Shown here: positions 18,351 to 27,681 of the stretch, in pieces
How positions within the stretch are numbered: the first letter of the stretch is position 1
Layout of the letters: every line of letters begins with the position of its first letter
Assembly (NCBI RefSeq): GCF_030816015.1
Contig: NZ_JAUSXN010000001.1
Coordinates: forward strand, 2,790,001 to 2,854,000
DNA from: Pedobacter sp. W3I1
GTDB lineage: Bacteria > Bacteroidota > Bacteroidia > Sphingobacteriales > Sphingobacteriaceae
Reading direction: 5' to 3'
Length of the DNA stretch: 64,000 nt
The notes under the pieces: generated by a model
What the model saw: only the letters and a program-made list of their open reading frames with translations
The model's database searches: none
What the model was told of the DNA's origin: nothing
Translations under genes and position numbers: made by a program

Positions 18351-19979
18351 ATGAATATCGAATTCAACAAAAACGAGGATGTAAATAAACAGTTGGTTTA
18401 CGAGCTGAAAACCAGACTCAAAAAAATATACCTGGGTGGTGGCGAAAAAAACGCTGCAAAACAAAAAGAAAAAGGAAAACTGCTGGCGCGCGAGCGGATT
18501 GCTTATTTAATTGATAAAGATTCTAACTTTTTAGAAGTTGGAGCCTTTACTGCTGATGGAATGTACGCCGAACAAGGTGGATGCCCTTCGGCAGGAGTGG
18601 TGTGCGGTATAGGTTATGTAAGCGGAAGGCAATGTATGATTGTGGCCAATGATGCCACGGTAAAAGCTGGAGCCTGGTTCCCAATGACCGCGAAAAAGAA
18701 CCTCCGTGCGCAAGAAATTGCCATGGAAAACCGCTTGCCGGTAATTTACCTGGTTGATAGTGCTGGTGTGTACCTCCCCATGCAGGATGAGATATTTCCT
18801 GATAAAGAACATTTTGGAAGGATGTTCCGTAACAATGCCATCATGTCGTCGGAAGGGATAGTGCAGATTTCTGCTATTATGGGTGCTTGTGTTGCTGGAG
18901 GAGCTTATTTGCCAATTATGAGCGATGAAGCGATGATTGTTGATAAAACGGGGTCCGTATTTTTAGCGGGTTCTTATCTGGTAAAATCGGCCATTGGCGA
19001 AGAAGTTGATAATGAAACCTTAGGTGGGGCCACTACGCATTGCGAAATCTCTGGTGTTACCGATTATAAGCATCCCAATGATCAGGCTTGTTTAGATAGC
19101 ATCAGGAATATCATGAGTATGCTGGGGGCTCCTCAAAACGCAGGTTTCGATCGGATTAAACCTGCTAAGCCTAACGAAAAAGAAGAAGAACTGTACGGGA
19201 TCCTCCCTGAAAACCGCGACAAACCATACGAAATAATGGATATCATTAACCGTTTGGTTGATCAATCTGAATTTGAAGAGTACAAAAAAGGTTACGGACA
19301 GAGCATTGTTTGTGGCTTAGGCCGCATTGATGGCTGGGCAGTTGGCATTGTGGCCAACCAGCGTAAAGTGGTGAAGTCGAAAAAAGGAGAGATGCAGTTT
19401 GGTGGTGTAATTTATTCTGATAGTGCAGATAAAGCTACCCGTTTTATTATGAACTGTAACCAGAAGAAAATCCCTCTGGTGTTTTTGCAGGATGTTACCG
19501 GTTTTATGGTGGGCAGCCGATCAGAACATGGTGGTATTATTAAAGATGGTGCTAAAATGGTTAATGCTGTGGCTAATTCTGTGGTGCCAAAATTTACCAT
19601 TGTATTGGGCAATTCTTATGGTGCAGGCAATTATGCCATGTGCGGCAAGGCTTACGATCCGAGGTTGATTTATGCCTGGCCAACAGCTAAAATTGCGGTA
19701 ATGGGTGGCTCACAGGCGGCAAAAACCCTGCTTCAGATTCAGGAAGCCTCTTTAAAAGCAAAAGGCGAGGTAATTACACCTGAAAAAGAAGCCGAACTGC
19801 TAAAAGAAATTACCGATAAATACGATAGTCAAACCACACCTTATTATGCCGCATCGCGGCTTTGGGTAGATGGTATTATCGATCCATTAGAGACGAGGAA
19901 GGTTATTTCGATGGGAATTGAAGCGGCCAATCAATCGCCGATTACCAGGAAGTTTAATGTTGGGATTATGCAAACATAA
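18351..19979 (+). CDS. Acyl-CoA carboxylase, carboxyltransferase (beta) subunit
   Basis: A 542-residue protein of the carboxyltransferase family with N- and C-terminal crotonase-like halves. Signatures include LLARERIAYLID, the oxyanion-hole region VYLVDSAGVYLP / GACVAGGAYLPIMSDE in the first half and FLQDVTGFMVG / SYGAGNYAMCGKAYDPR in the second. The CGKAYDP and WPTAKIAVMGG segments resemble 3-methylcrotonyl-CoA carboxylase beta more than propionyl-CoA carboxylase. It would transfer carboxylate from biotin to the acyl-CoA in the cytoplasm, needing a biotin-carboxylase partner that is not encoded next to it. Substrate choice (methylcrotonyl or other acyl-CoA) is inferred. Confidence 0.88.
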   Translation: MNIEFNKNEDVNKQLVYELKTRLKKIYLGGGEKNAAKQKEKGKLLARERIAYLIDKDSNFLEVGAFTADGMYAEQGGCPSAGVVCGIGYVSGRQCMIVANDATVKAGAWFPMTAKKNLRAQEIAMENRLPVIYLVDSAGVYLPMQDEIFPDKEHFGRMFRNNAIMSSEGIVQISAIMGACVAGGAYLPIMSDEAMIVDKTGSVFLAGSYLVKSAIGEEVDNETLGGATTHCEISGVTDYKHPNDQACLDSIRNIMSMLGAPQNAGFDRIKPAKPNEKEEELYGILPENRDKPYEIMDIINRLVDQSEFEEYKKGYGQSIVCGLGRIDGWAVGIVANQRKVVKSKKGEMQFGGVIYSDSADKATRFIMNCNQKKIPLVFLQDVTGFMVGSRSEHGGIIKDGAKMVNAVANSVVPKFTIVLGNSYGAGNYAMCGKAYDPRLIYAWPTAKIAVMGGSQAAKTLLQIQEASLKAKGEVITPEKEAELLKEITDKYDSQTTPYYAASRLWVDGIIDPLETRKVISMGIEAANQSPITRKFNVGIMQT

Positions 19980-20071
19980 AGCTGCATTACCAGATATTTT
20001 AGCAATAGTAAGCTTAGGCAATAAAATGGTATAAAGCATTATCTGTTTGGAAGGAGAACCATCTTAGCTCC

Positions 20072-20101
20072 TTTGTATAAAAAAATAAATTAGTATCTTT
20101 G
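20072..20101 (+). promoter_or_regulatory. Bacteroidota promoter of the kinase-like gene
   Basis: TTTG (20072-20075), an 18-bp spacer and TATCTTTG (20094-20101). The predicted start near 20108 leaves only about 8 nt before the ATG at 20116, so the message is almost leaderless. Confidence 0.75.
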
Positions 20102-20115
20102 CATCTAAGCTTTCA

Positions 20116-20760
20116 ATGAAAAATATTAAAGATGAATTACAAAATATCATTAATGGAGATGGATCAATTGGGCCAACAAGCAAACTTGAAAAAGTCCAAA
20201 ATTTCCTTAGAACAAATGAGAAAGCAAGCTTCCGAACTGAAAAACAAAAGTATCTCAAAAGTGAAGAAACAATCTGCTTAACCGATTTTGCTTTTAAAGA
20301 AAAGCTGTTTTTTCTTGAAGAAATTTCTGAAGATAACTTTATCAGTGCAGGCGCTGAACAAAGGGTTTATCGTTATGATGATTTCCACATAATCAAAATC
20401 AACGATTCTATATTTTACGAGTATTGGCTTGATTATTTTAATAGCCTTCTTATCCACAATTATTTTTTTAGAGCAACAGCTTACATCTTTTTAGGTTTTA
20501 AATTTATTGATGATATACTTTGTGCTGTTGTTAAGCAAGAGTTTATTGTGGCTACAGAAATTACAGACTTAAATGTCGTAAAGCAATTTTTATCTTATAA
20601 TGATTTTAATAATAGCCGGAACAATGATTATATTAATAGCAATTTAGGTGTTATTTTCGAAGATTTGCATGATGAAAATGTACTTTCAAGAAATGGAATT
20701 TTATATTTTATCGATACCATTTTTTATCTAACTGAGGGTTTTTATTCAAGTAAAATCTGA
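20116..20760 (+). CDS. Putative polyvalent-type protein kinase domain protein
   Basis: A 214-residue soluble protein. It resembles the small kinase domain found in polyvalent proteins of phages and conjugative elements of Bacteroidota. A basic N-terminal region (1-55) is followed by AGAEQRVYRYDDFHIIKIND (K94 as the candidate phosphate-binding lysine), an aromatic helical stretch, and FEDLHDENVLSRNGILYFIDT, where His185-Asp186-x-Asn188 and Asp200 take the places of kinase catalytic-loop and metal-binding residues. The gene is markedly AT-rich against its neighbours, has its own promoter and lies alone, suggesting horizontal acquisition. The family assignment is from pattern recognition; the target is unknown. 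Confidence 0.55.
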   Translation: MKNIKDELQNIINGDGSIGPTSKLEKVQNFLRTNEKASFRTEKQKYLKSEETICLTDFAFKEKLFFLEEISEDNFISAGAEQRVYRYDDFHIIKINDSIFYEYWLDYFNSLLIHNYFFRATAYIFLGFKFIDDILCAVVKQEFIVATEITDLNVVKQFLSYNDFNNSRNNDYINSNLGVIFEDLHDENVLSRNGILYFIDTIFYLTEGFYSSKI

Positions 20761-20867
20761 TTATTATGATTTTTTTTGCTACCTAAGCTATCTTAGCACA
20801 TCCGAGTTTTAGCAAAAAGTTCCTTTATTTCTTAGTGGTGGAAAAACAATTAATATTATCTTTAAAC

Positions 20868-22031
20868 ATGAAAAATATTTGCCTTTTTCTTAGTCTAATT
20901 GTTGTACAAATCAATCTTTTTGCCCAAAATTCGAATAAAATTCATCAAAATGCGATTGTGATTGATACCCACGGAGATATACTCTTCAATCAGATCAAAT
21001 CGGGTATCGATATTGGCAAACTTCAGTCTAAAGGTAATTTCGATTTAGTGCGGGCTAAACAAGGTGGGTTGGATGTTCAATTTTTCTCCATTTGGTGCGA
21101 TGAAACAGGTGGATATGCTTTAGCGAATCGGGAAATAGACTCACTTTATAGTTTGATCAAAAGATATCCTAATCAAATTCAATTGGTAATAACAGCGAAA
21201 GACTTAGAACAGGCTGTTAAACAACAAAAACTGGCTGCAATGATTGGCGTAGAAGGTGGGCACATGATTGAGAACCGATTAGATTATATTGATAGTTTAG
21301 CCAGGCGCGGAATGGCTTATCTTACTTTAACCTGGAACAACAGTACAGCATAGTCGAGTTCTGCGGCCGAAGAGACCTCGGGTAAGGTGAAACCTGAAAA
21401 TGCGGGTTTAAGCGATTTTGGAAAACAAGTAGTTAAACGCTTGAACAAACTCGGCGTAATGGTTGATTTATCACATGTAGGCGAAAGAACATTTTATGAT
21501 GCCATCAAAGTTTCAACTAAGCCTGTAATTGTTTCCCATAGCTGTGCTTATGCATTAAATCCAGTTCCGCGAAATTTAAAAGATGATCAGATTAAAGCTG
21601 TCGGCAAAAATGGTGGGGTAGTCTGTATTAATTTCTACAGCGGTTTCTTAGACTCTACTTTCAGCACCAGGCAAAAAGCTTTCTTTGCAAAATATGATAG
21701 CGAGCTTAAAACATTGAGCACTAAATATGGCAGGAGCAATGCAATAGATACCTTAATTTATAACCATCAGGCGGATGCTGATGCTACACGGCCGGCAATA
21801 TCGCTATTGGTTAAACACATTAATCATGTAGTGAAATTAATTGGCGTTGATCATGTTGGCTTGGGTGCAGATTTTGATGGTGCCGAATCTTTTCCTTTAG
21901 GGATGAACAGCGTAGCCGATTATCCCAAAATTACCGACGAATTAATAAAAAACGGATACTCGGAAAGCGACATTAAGAAAATCCTGGGAGGTAATGTAAT
22001 CCGGTTGATCAGAGAAAACAAAGGAGGGTGA
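20868..22031 (+). pseudogene. Membrane dipeptidase (M19) interrupted by an amber codon
   Basis: The frame from the ATG at 20868 begins with a signal peptide (ending NLFAQ) and continues with M19 renal-dipeptidase motifs: DTHGD (first metal site), GVEGGHMI, then after the break SHSCAY and GVDHVGLGADFDG. An in-frame TAG at 21351-21353 stops translation after NNSTA, and the same frame resumes with SSSAAEETSGKVKPENAG to 22031. M19 proteins normally have Trp here (NST-x-W-type), so a single TGG-to-TAG change explains the break. The intact enzyme would cleave dipeptides in the periplasm using two zinc ions. As read, only the first 161 residues would be made. Either a recent null allele, a sequencing error, or suppression. 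Confidence 0.82.
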
Positions 22032-22075
22032 TTTTTGTACTGTTGGCTGTTACCATCTGGCAGTTATATTGTGCG

Positions 22076-22150
22076 GTCAGATGTTACCATCTTACTGGTA
22101 AAAAAATCATCACACATATACGTAATCAGTATCAGATGGTAACATCTGAC
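22076..22150. repeat. Perfect 17-bp inverted repeat upstream of trxB
   Basis: GTCAGATGTTACCATCT at 22076-22092 and its exact reverse complement at 22134-22150 can form a stem with a 41-nt loop. A partial third copy (TGTTACCATCTG) lies at about 22048-22059. The position fits a terminator of the dipeptidase transcript or a mobile repeat; there is no T run. Confidence 0.7.
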
Positions 22151-22322
22151 ACCACAAGTATCATCCTGAAGCATCTAATGTGCCTGAGCACTAAGCGCCA
22201 AACGCCATGCACTTTGCGCTCCACTGTTAATAAGTAAACTATGTTGACAATGTGCACTTGCCAGCAAATATTTAAAGCATTAAATTTGCGCTACGATTAA
22301 TGAATTTCAAACACACAATATA

Positions 22323-23279
22323 ATGTCACAAGAAAACGAACACGTTCAGTGTTTAATTATAGGTTCGGGTCCTGCAGGTTATACTGCTGCAATTTATGCT
22401 GCCAGAGCTGATTTAAAACCAATTATGTATACTGGTATGCAAGCTGGCGGACAGCTTACACAGACTACAGATGTAGAAAATTTTCCAGGCTATCCACAAG
22501 GAATTATGGGACCAGAAATGATGGAAGATTTCCGCAAGCAAGCCGAGCGTTTTGGTACCGATATCCGTTTTGGTTATGTAAGTTCCGTAGATTTCTCTTC
22601 AACACCACATAAAGTAGTGGTTGATGAAATTAAAACCATTACAGCTGATACCGTAATTATTGCTACTGGAGCAACAGCTAAATGGTTAGGTTTGCCAAGT
22701 GAGCAACAATACAATGGTTTTGGTGTTTCGGCCTGTGCCGTGTGCGATGGTTTCTTTTTTAAAGGACAGGATGTTGCCATTGTAGGCGCTGGAGATACTG
22801 CAGCTGAAGAAGCAACTTATTTAGCAAAACTTTGTAAAACTGTGCACTTATTGGTGCGTAGAGACGAGTTCAGGGCTTCTAAAACTATGGTTAGCCGTGT
22901 ATTGGCAACACCAAATATTGTGGTGCATTACAACACCGAAACACAAGAAATTTTAGGTAACGGCAAAAATGTAACTGCCGTTAAAGTTTTAAATAACAAA
23001 ACAGGTGTTGAGTCTGATATCGCAGTAGAAGGTTTCTTTGTGGCTATCGGTCACAAGCCGAATACTGATATTTTTAAAGGTCAGTTGGATATGGATGAAA
23101 CTGGTTATTTAGCTACCAAACCAGGTTCTACTTTAACCAATATCGAAGGCGTTTTTGCCTGTGGCGATGTGCAGGATATGTATTACAGGCAAGCGGTAAC
23201 TGCTGCAGGCTCTGGATGTATGGCTGCGCTTGATGCCGAAAGGTACTTGGCTGCTAAAGAACATCCAGTAGAAGCTTAA
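22323..23279 (+). CDS. trxB: Thioredoxin-disulfide reductase
   Basis: A 318-residue flavoprotein that passes electrons from NADPH through FAD to thioredoxin in the cytoplasm. The FAD site is GSGPAGYTAA (residues 15-24), the redox-active CAVC is at 138-141 between FAD and NADPH domains, the NADPH site is GAGDTAAEEA, and the second FAD segment is FACGDVQD near 283. A possible -7 element TAAATTTG lies at 22281-22288. A strong hairpin with a T run follows the stop, so it is transcribed alone. Confidence 0.96.
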   Translation: MSQENEHVQCLIIGSGPAGYTAAIYAARADLKPIMYTGMQAGGQLTQTTDVENFPGYPQGIMGPEMMEDFRKQAERFGTDIRFGYVSSVDFSSTPHKVVVDEIKTITADTVIIATGATAKWLGLPSEQQYNGFGVSACAVCDGFFFKGQDVAIVGAGDTAAEEATYLAKLCKTVHLLVRRDEFRASKTMVSRVLATPNIVVHYNTETQEILGNGKNVTAVKVLNNKTGVESDIAVEGFFVAIGHKPNTDIFKGQLDMDETGYLATKPGSTLTNIEGVFACGDVQDMYYRQAVTAAGSGCMAALDAERYLAAKEHPVEA

Positions 23280-23304
23280 AAATAATTTCAAAAATATTTT
23301 GAAG

Positions 23305-23336
23305 AAGAGAAATCAGTAATGGTTTCTCTTTTTTTT
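23305..23336 (+). terminator. Intrinsic terminator after trxB
   Basis: Perfect stem AAGAGAAA / TTTCTCTT with a ten-base loop followed by TTTTTT. The hairpin motif (GAGAC/GTTCTC followed by T) recurs inside each unit of the tandem array that follows. Confidence 0.8.
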
Positions 23337-23344
23337 GTTAAAAT

Positions 23345-24908
23345 CGTCATCTCGACTGGAACGCAGTGGAATGGAGAGATCTATCAGAAGGAGTTCTAAG
23401 AGACGGCTTCTCTTTTTTGATTGATGTTTTTTGGAGAGCAATTGCAGTTGCTCTTTTTATTGTCAGTCCTGCTTTACATTTCAAGTCCGCTCCCGATGAA
23501 AAATCGGGATTGCGGGCTTTCCATTGCAATCAGGTCTAAATTACTTGGTTTTCTGCTACTATTTAAGTTGAATAACGTGATGCCTAGAATACTTCTTTTG
23601 CGCTTTGCAACCCCAAATAGTTAAACAGGCTGTGCTGTCTAAACCCGATCAAAGCGGGATGCCGATATTTCCATCGGCAGAAGCGGGAGCGGGACTGTCA
23701 TCAACCAAATGCTTCTGTACCTGATTTCCAAAAAAAGTAGTCGTCATCTCGACTGAAACGCAGTGGAATGGAGAGATCTATCAGAAGGAGTTCTAAGAGA
23801 TGAGTTCTCTTTTTTGATTGATGTTTTTTGGAGAGCAATTGCAGTTGCTCTTTTTATTGTCAGTCCTGCTTTACATTTCAAGTCCGCTCCCAATGAAAAA
23901 TCGGGATTGCGGGCTTTCCATTGCAATCAGGTCTAAATACTTGGTTTTCTGCTACTATTGAGGGTTGAATAGCGTGTTGCTTGGAAATTATTCTGCGCTT
24001 GTAACCCAAGATAGTTAAACAGGCTGTGCTACCTAAACCCGATCGAAGCGGGATGCCGATATTTCCATCGGCAGAAGCGGGAGCGGGACTGGCATCAACC
24101 AAATGCTTCTGTACCTGATTTCCAAAAAAAAGTAGTCGTCATCGACCGGAACGCAGTGGAATGGAGAGATCTATCAGAAGGAGTTCTAAGAGACGGTTTC
24201 TCTTTTTTGTGATTGATGTTCTTTGGACAGCAATTGCAGTTGCTCTTTTTATTGTCAGTCCTGCTTTACATTTCAAGTCCGCTCCCGATGAAAAATCGGG
24301 ATTTCCATTGCAATCAGGTCTAAATACTTGGTTTTCTGCTACTATTGAGGGTTGAATAGCGTGTTGCTTGGAAATTATTCTGCGCTTTGCAACCCAAAAT
24401 AGTTAACAGGCTGTGCTACCTAAACCCGATCGAAGCGGGATGCCGATATTTCCATCGGCAGAAGCGGGAGCGGGATTGTCATCAACCAAATGCTTCTGTA
24501 CCTGATTTCCAAAAAAAAGTAATCGTCATCTCGACTGGAACGCAGTGGAATGGAGAGATCTATCAGAAGGAGTTCTAAGAGACGGTTTTTCTTTTTTGTG
24601 ATTGATGTTTTTTGGAGAGCAATTACAGTTGCTCTTTTTATTGTCAGTCCTGCTTTACATTTCAAGTCCGCACTCGTACCTCGCTTGCGGGCTTTCCATT
24701 GCAATCAGGTCCAAATACTTGGTTTTCTACTACTATTTAAGGTTGAATAGCGTGTTGCTTGGAAATTATTTTGCGCTTTGCAACCCCAAATAGTTAAACA
24801 GGCCGTGCTGCCTAAACCCGATCGAAGCGGGATGCCGATATTTCCATCAGCAGAAGCGGGAGCGGGATTGTCATCAACCAAATGCTTTTGTACCTGATTT
24901 CCAAAAAA
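23345..24908. repeat. Tandem array, four units of about 385-397 bp
   Basis: Units begin with CGTCAT(CTCGACTGGAACGC) at 23345, 23742, 24137 and 24524 and end near 24908. Each carries half of a family A palindrome, a GAGAC...TTCTCTTTTTT hairpin, a framework element AGTCCTGCTTTACATTT...GCAATCAGGT, the stretch AACAGGC(T/C)GTGCT, a hairpin GATGCCGATATTTCCATCGGC and GTACCTGATTTCCAAAAA. Units differ by small indels, and in the inner stem of the framework element: units 1 and 2 have a TCCC/GGGA-type stem, unit 3 has lost the GCGGGCT segment, and unit 4 has a different insert (CACTCGTACCTCGCTT). No frame is conserved, so it is non-coding. It fills almost all of the 1.8-kb gap between trxB and the hexosaminidase gene; the last 180 bp are AT-rich. 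Confidence 0.9.
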
Positions 24909-25091
24909 TACTAATGTTTCCCTCATAAATACATTATCAAAAAACCGCCTTATAATTAATGTTTAGATTTATGTGTGTTATGTAGTGCAGTCAAACGGTT
25001 GATCTTGATTGTAACAAGAATGTGGGATTTATAATATCTCCATAATCTCTATCTTGGTTCAAATAATCAAAATAGCTATAAAAACTACAAC

Positions 25092-27002
25092 ATGAACAAA
25101 GCATTATCGATTTTTATTGGAGTATTAATCAGCACAAGTGCATTTGCGCAGAGTGATCCCAACCTGGGTATCATACCTGCACCGGCAGCCATTACCAGGG
25201 CAAACGGAATTTTCGTATTAGATAAAACCACAGTTTTAGTAAATCAAAGCATCGACGGCGCAAAAATGTCTGATTTATTAAATGCTTTTATCGTTACCAA
25301 AGCGGGTTTTGCGTTAAGAGAAACTAAAATCCCCCAACCTAACCAAAAGGCTATTATTTTAACATCTGTTGGAGCAGATCAATTGCCTGCCGAAGGTTAT
25401 ACCATTAAAGTTACACCGAAACAAATTGTTTTAACCGGAAAAGGTGCAGGTCTGTTTTACGCCGTTCAATCGGCTATGCAAATGATGCCAGATAAAGTTG
25501 CCGATAAAATCACCATTCCAGCAGTTAATATTAATGATTATCCACGTTTTGCTTATCGCGGAACGATGTTGGATGTAAGCCGTCATTTCTTCCCGATTTC
25601 TTTTATCAAAAAGTACATCGATCAGTTGGCTTATTATAAAATCAATACTTTCCACTGGCATTTAACTGATGACCAGGGCTGGAGATTGGAGATTAAAAAA
25701 TACCCAAAACTGGTAGAAATCGGTTCTTCACGTAATGGATCGATTATTGGTAATTATCCGGGTAACGGCAATTATCTTACACCAGTTAAAGGTTATTATA
25801 CGCAGGAAGAAGCCAAAGATATTGTTAAATATGCAGCTGCTAAATACATCACTGTAATACCAGAAATTGAATTGCCCGGACATGCTTCTGCTGCAATTGC
25901 TGCTTATCCTGAATTAAGCTGTTTTCCTGACCGTGATACTTTTATCAGCGATAAAACACCATGGGCAGGTAGCAGAAAAGGTAAACAGGTACAACAAACC
26001 TGGGGCGTTTTTGATGATATTTTTGTACCATCAGCAAATACTTTTACTTTCTTAGAAAATATTTTAGATGAGGTTATTGCTATTTTCCCTTCAAAATATA
26101 TTCATATTGGTGGCGATGAGGCACCTAAAACCTACTGGAAAGAATCTACTTTTTGTCAGAACCTGATGAAAGAGAAAGGCCTTAAAGATGAGCATGAATT
26201 ACAAAGCTATTTTATTCAGACTATAGAAAAACACGTTAATGCAAAAGGACGTTCGATTATTGGCTGGGATGAGATTTTAGAAGGTGGTTTAGCACCAAAT
26301 GCAACTGTAATGAGCTGGAGAGGTGAAGAAGGTGGAATAGCTGCAGCACAACAAAAACACGATGTTATTATGACACCTGGTTCTATGGGTTTATATATCG
26401 ACCATAAACAATCTAATTCTCCTGATGAGCCGGTAACCATTGGTGGATTTGCTCCTTATCAAAAGATTTATGCTTACGATCCCATTCCGAAAGTGTTAAC
26501 CGCTGATGAGCGAAAATACATTAAAGGCGTACAGGCAAATATGTGGTCGGAGTATATTAAAACAACTGCAAAAGCAGAAAATCATGCTTTCCCACGTTTA
26601 TTGGCTTTAGCAGAAATTGCATGGTCGCCGGTTGAGCGTAAAGATTTAAAGAATTTTTCTGAACAACGTTTGCCAGCACATTTAGCCCGTTTAGATAAAA
26701 TGAATGTGAATTTCTGGGTACCAACACCTATTGGTCAGAGCGATAAACCTTTAACCGGAGGAGAATTTACGATTGATTTAAAGGCACCAGTTACCGGAGC
26801 TAAAATTTATTATACCATTGATTTGGCCCGTCCATCAGAAAATGCATTTTTATATACCACTCCGGTTAAGATCACCGTTCCACAGGGAGAAAAAAGAGTG
26901 TTAAAAACCATTGTAATTGCACCAAGCGGTAGAAGAAGTGTAGTTACCGAAACTGTTTTAAATAACGGCGCACCTGAAGTTAAAGCGGAAGCAAAGAAAT
27001 AA
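25092..27002 (+). CDS. Exported beta-N-acetylhexosaminidase, GH20
   Basis: A 636-residue protein that removes terminal beta-GlcNAc/GalNAc from oligosaccharides. It has a signal peptide (ending SAFAQ, residue 20), a GH20b N-terminal domain (about 25-150), a GH20 TIM barrel (about 152-500) with FHWHLTDDQGWRLE (about 187-200) and the catalytic pair Asp342-Glu343 in HIGGDEAP, then a C-terminal chitobiase-type beta domain (about 550-620). It should be periplasmic or on the outer membrane. The downstream lipoprotein is 58 bp away on the same strand and may be co-transcribed. Confidence 0.94.
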   Translation: MNKALSIFIGVLISTSAFAQSDPNLGIIPAPAAITRANGIFVLDKTTVLVNQSIDGAKMSDLLNAFIVTKAGFALRETKIPQPNQKAIILTSVGADQLPAEGYTIKVTPKQIVLTGKGAGLFYAVQSAMQMMPDKVADKITIPAVNINDYPRFAYRGTMLDVSRHFFPISFIKKYIDQLAYYKINTFHWHLTDDQGWRLEIKKYPKLVEIGSSRNGSIIGNYPGNGNYLTPVKGYYTQEEAKDIVKYAAAKYITVIPEIELPGHASAAIAAYPELSCFPDRDTFISDKTPWAGSRKGKQVQQTWGVFDDIFVPSANTFTFLENILDEVIAIFPSKYIHIGGDEAPKTYWKESTFCQNLMKEKGLKDEHELQSYFIQTIEKHVNAKGRSIIGWDEILEGGLAPNATVMSWRGEEGGIAAAQQKHDVIMTPGSMGLYIDHKQSNSPDEPVTIGGFAPYQKIYAYDPIPKVLTADERKYIKGVQANMWSEYIKTTAKAENHAFPRLLALAEIAWSPVERKDLKNFSEQRLPAHLARLDKMNVNFWVPTPIGQSDKPLTGGEFTIDLKAPVTGAKIYYTIDLARPSENAFLYTTPVKITVPQGEKRVLKTIVIAPSGRRSVVTETVLNNGAPEVKAEAKK

Positions 27003-27060
27003 AAATTGTTGCTTTGCTAGGCTAAAATACTTAATTTGGGGCAACCAAAACGCCCTAAGA

Positions 27061-27681
27061 ATGAAATTACAAAAATATACACTACAGTATCTCTTGTTAA
27101 TCACAGGGATGCTGTTTTGTTTTGCATGCACAGAAGAAAAACCGAAAGAAATTAAGACAGAAACCGTAAAAGTGCAGAAAAATCCCTTCCATTTTTATAA
27201 AGATATAGAAGTAAAACCCGGATTAAATTTCGAAATTGTAAGCTGGGGAAAAGGGGCCGATTCTATAGGAGGTTATCAGATTCTGATGTCTGATTCAGTT
27301 CGCAACAATTACCGGTCTGCTGCCGTAGATCGTAAAGGTGTTATCATCGATGCCTGGAATATGGATTTAGACAATGATGGAAATCCTGAATTGTATATTC
27401 AGCTCTTAAGCAAAAAAACAGTTTCGGATTTAAATGTTTTTGAATACGCAGGTGGCGATTTCAATAAAATCAGTTTCCCTTCGTTAAGTGCCAATCAAAA
27501 GAAAGGTTATACGGGTAACGATAATTTTTTTATTAAAAATGGCGACCTGTTCCGCTCTTTCCCTGTAAAAGATGCTGTGGATAGCACTAAAACAATTACA
27601 AAGACCTATCAATATAAATTAAGCGGGAATAGTTTTTCTACCAGTGAGGTAAAGCCTGGAGAGGAGAAAGGTAAGAGCTGA
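27061..27681 (+). CDS. Lipoprotein, possibly PliI-like
   Basis: A 206-residue protein with an N-terminal hydrophobic segment and lipobox FAC (Cys23), so it is probably lipid-anchored in the cell envelope. The mature domain has WNMDLDNDGNPELYIQL, a D-x-D-x-DG turn as in FG-GAP/dockerin-like calcium loops, then KKGYTGNDNFF and LFRSFPVKD. This order resembles the PliI family of periplasmic inhibitors of invertebrate-type lysozyme. That is a weak recognition; a general beta-propeller-type lipoprotein is the alternative. It lies just after the hexosaminidase gene. Confidence 0.6.
   Translation: MKLQKYTLQYLLLITGMLFCFACTEEKPKEIKTETVKVQKNPFHFYKDIEVKPGLNFEIVSWGKGADSIGGYQILMSDSVRNNYRSAAVDRKGVIIDAWNMDLDNDGNPELYIQLLSKKTVSDLNVFEYAGGDFNKISFPSLSANQKKGYTGNDNFFIKNGDLFRSFPVKDAVDSTKTITKTYQYKLSGNSFSTSEVKPGEEKGKS

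Noticed and set aside
23700..24100. CRISPR array, considered because of repeated units with spacing
   Set aside because: Units are about 390 bp, near-identical throughout and without unique spacers or cas genes.
23347..24926. Open frames in the four-unit array (MQWKARNPDFS..., MERSIRRSSK...)
   Set aside because: They change frame and length from unit to unit and follow the DNA repeat, not protein conservation.
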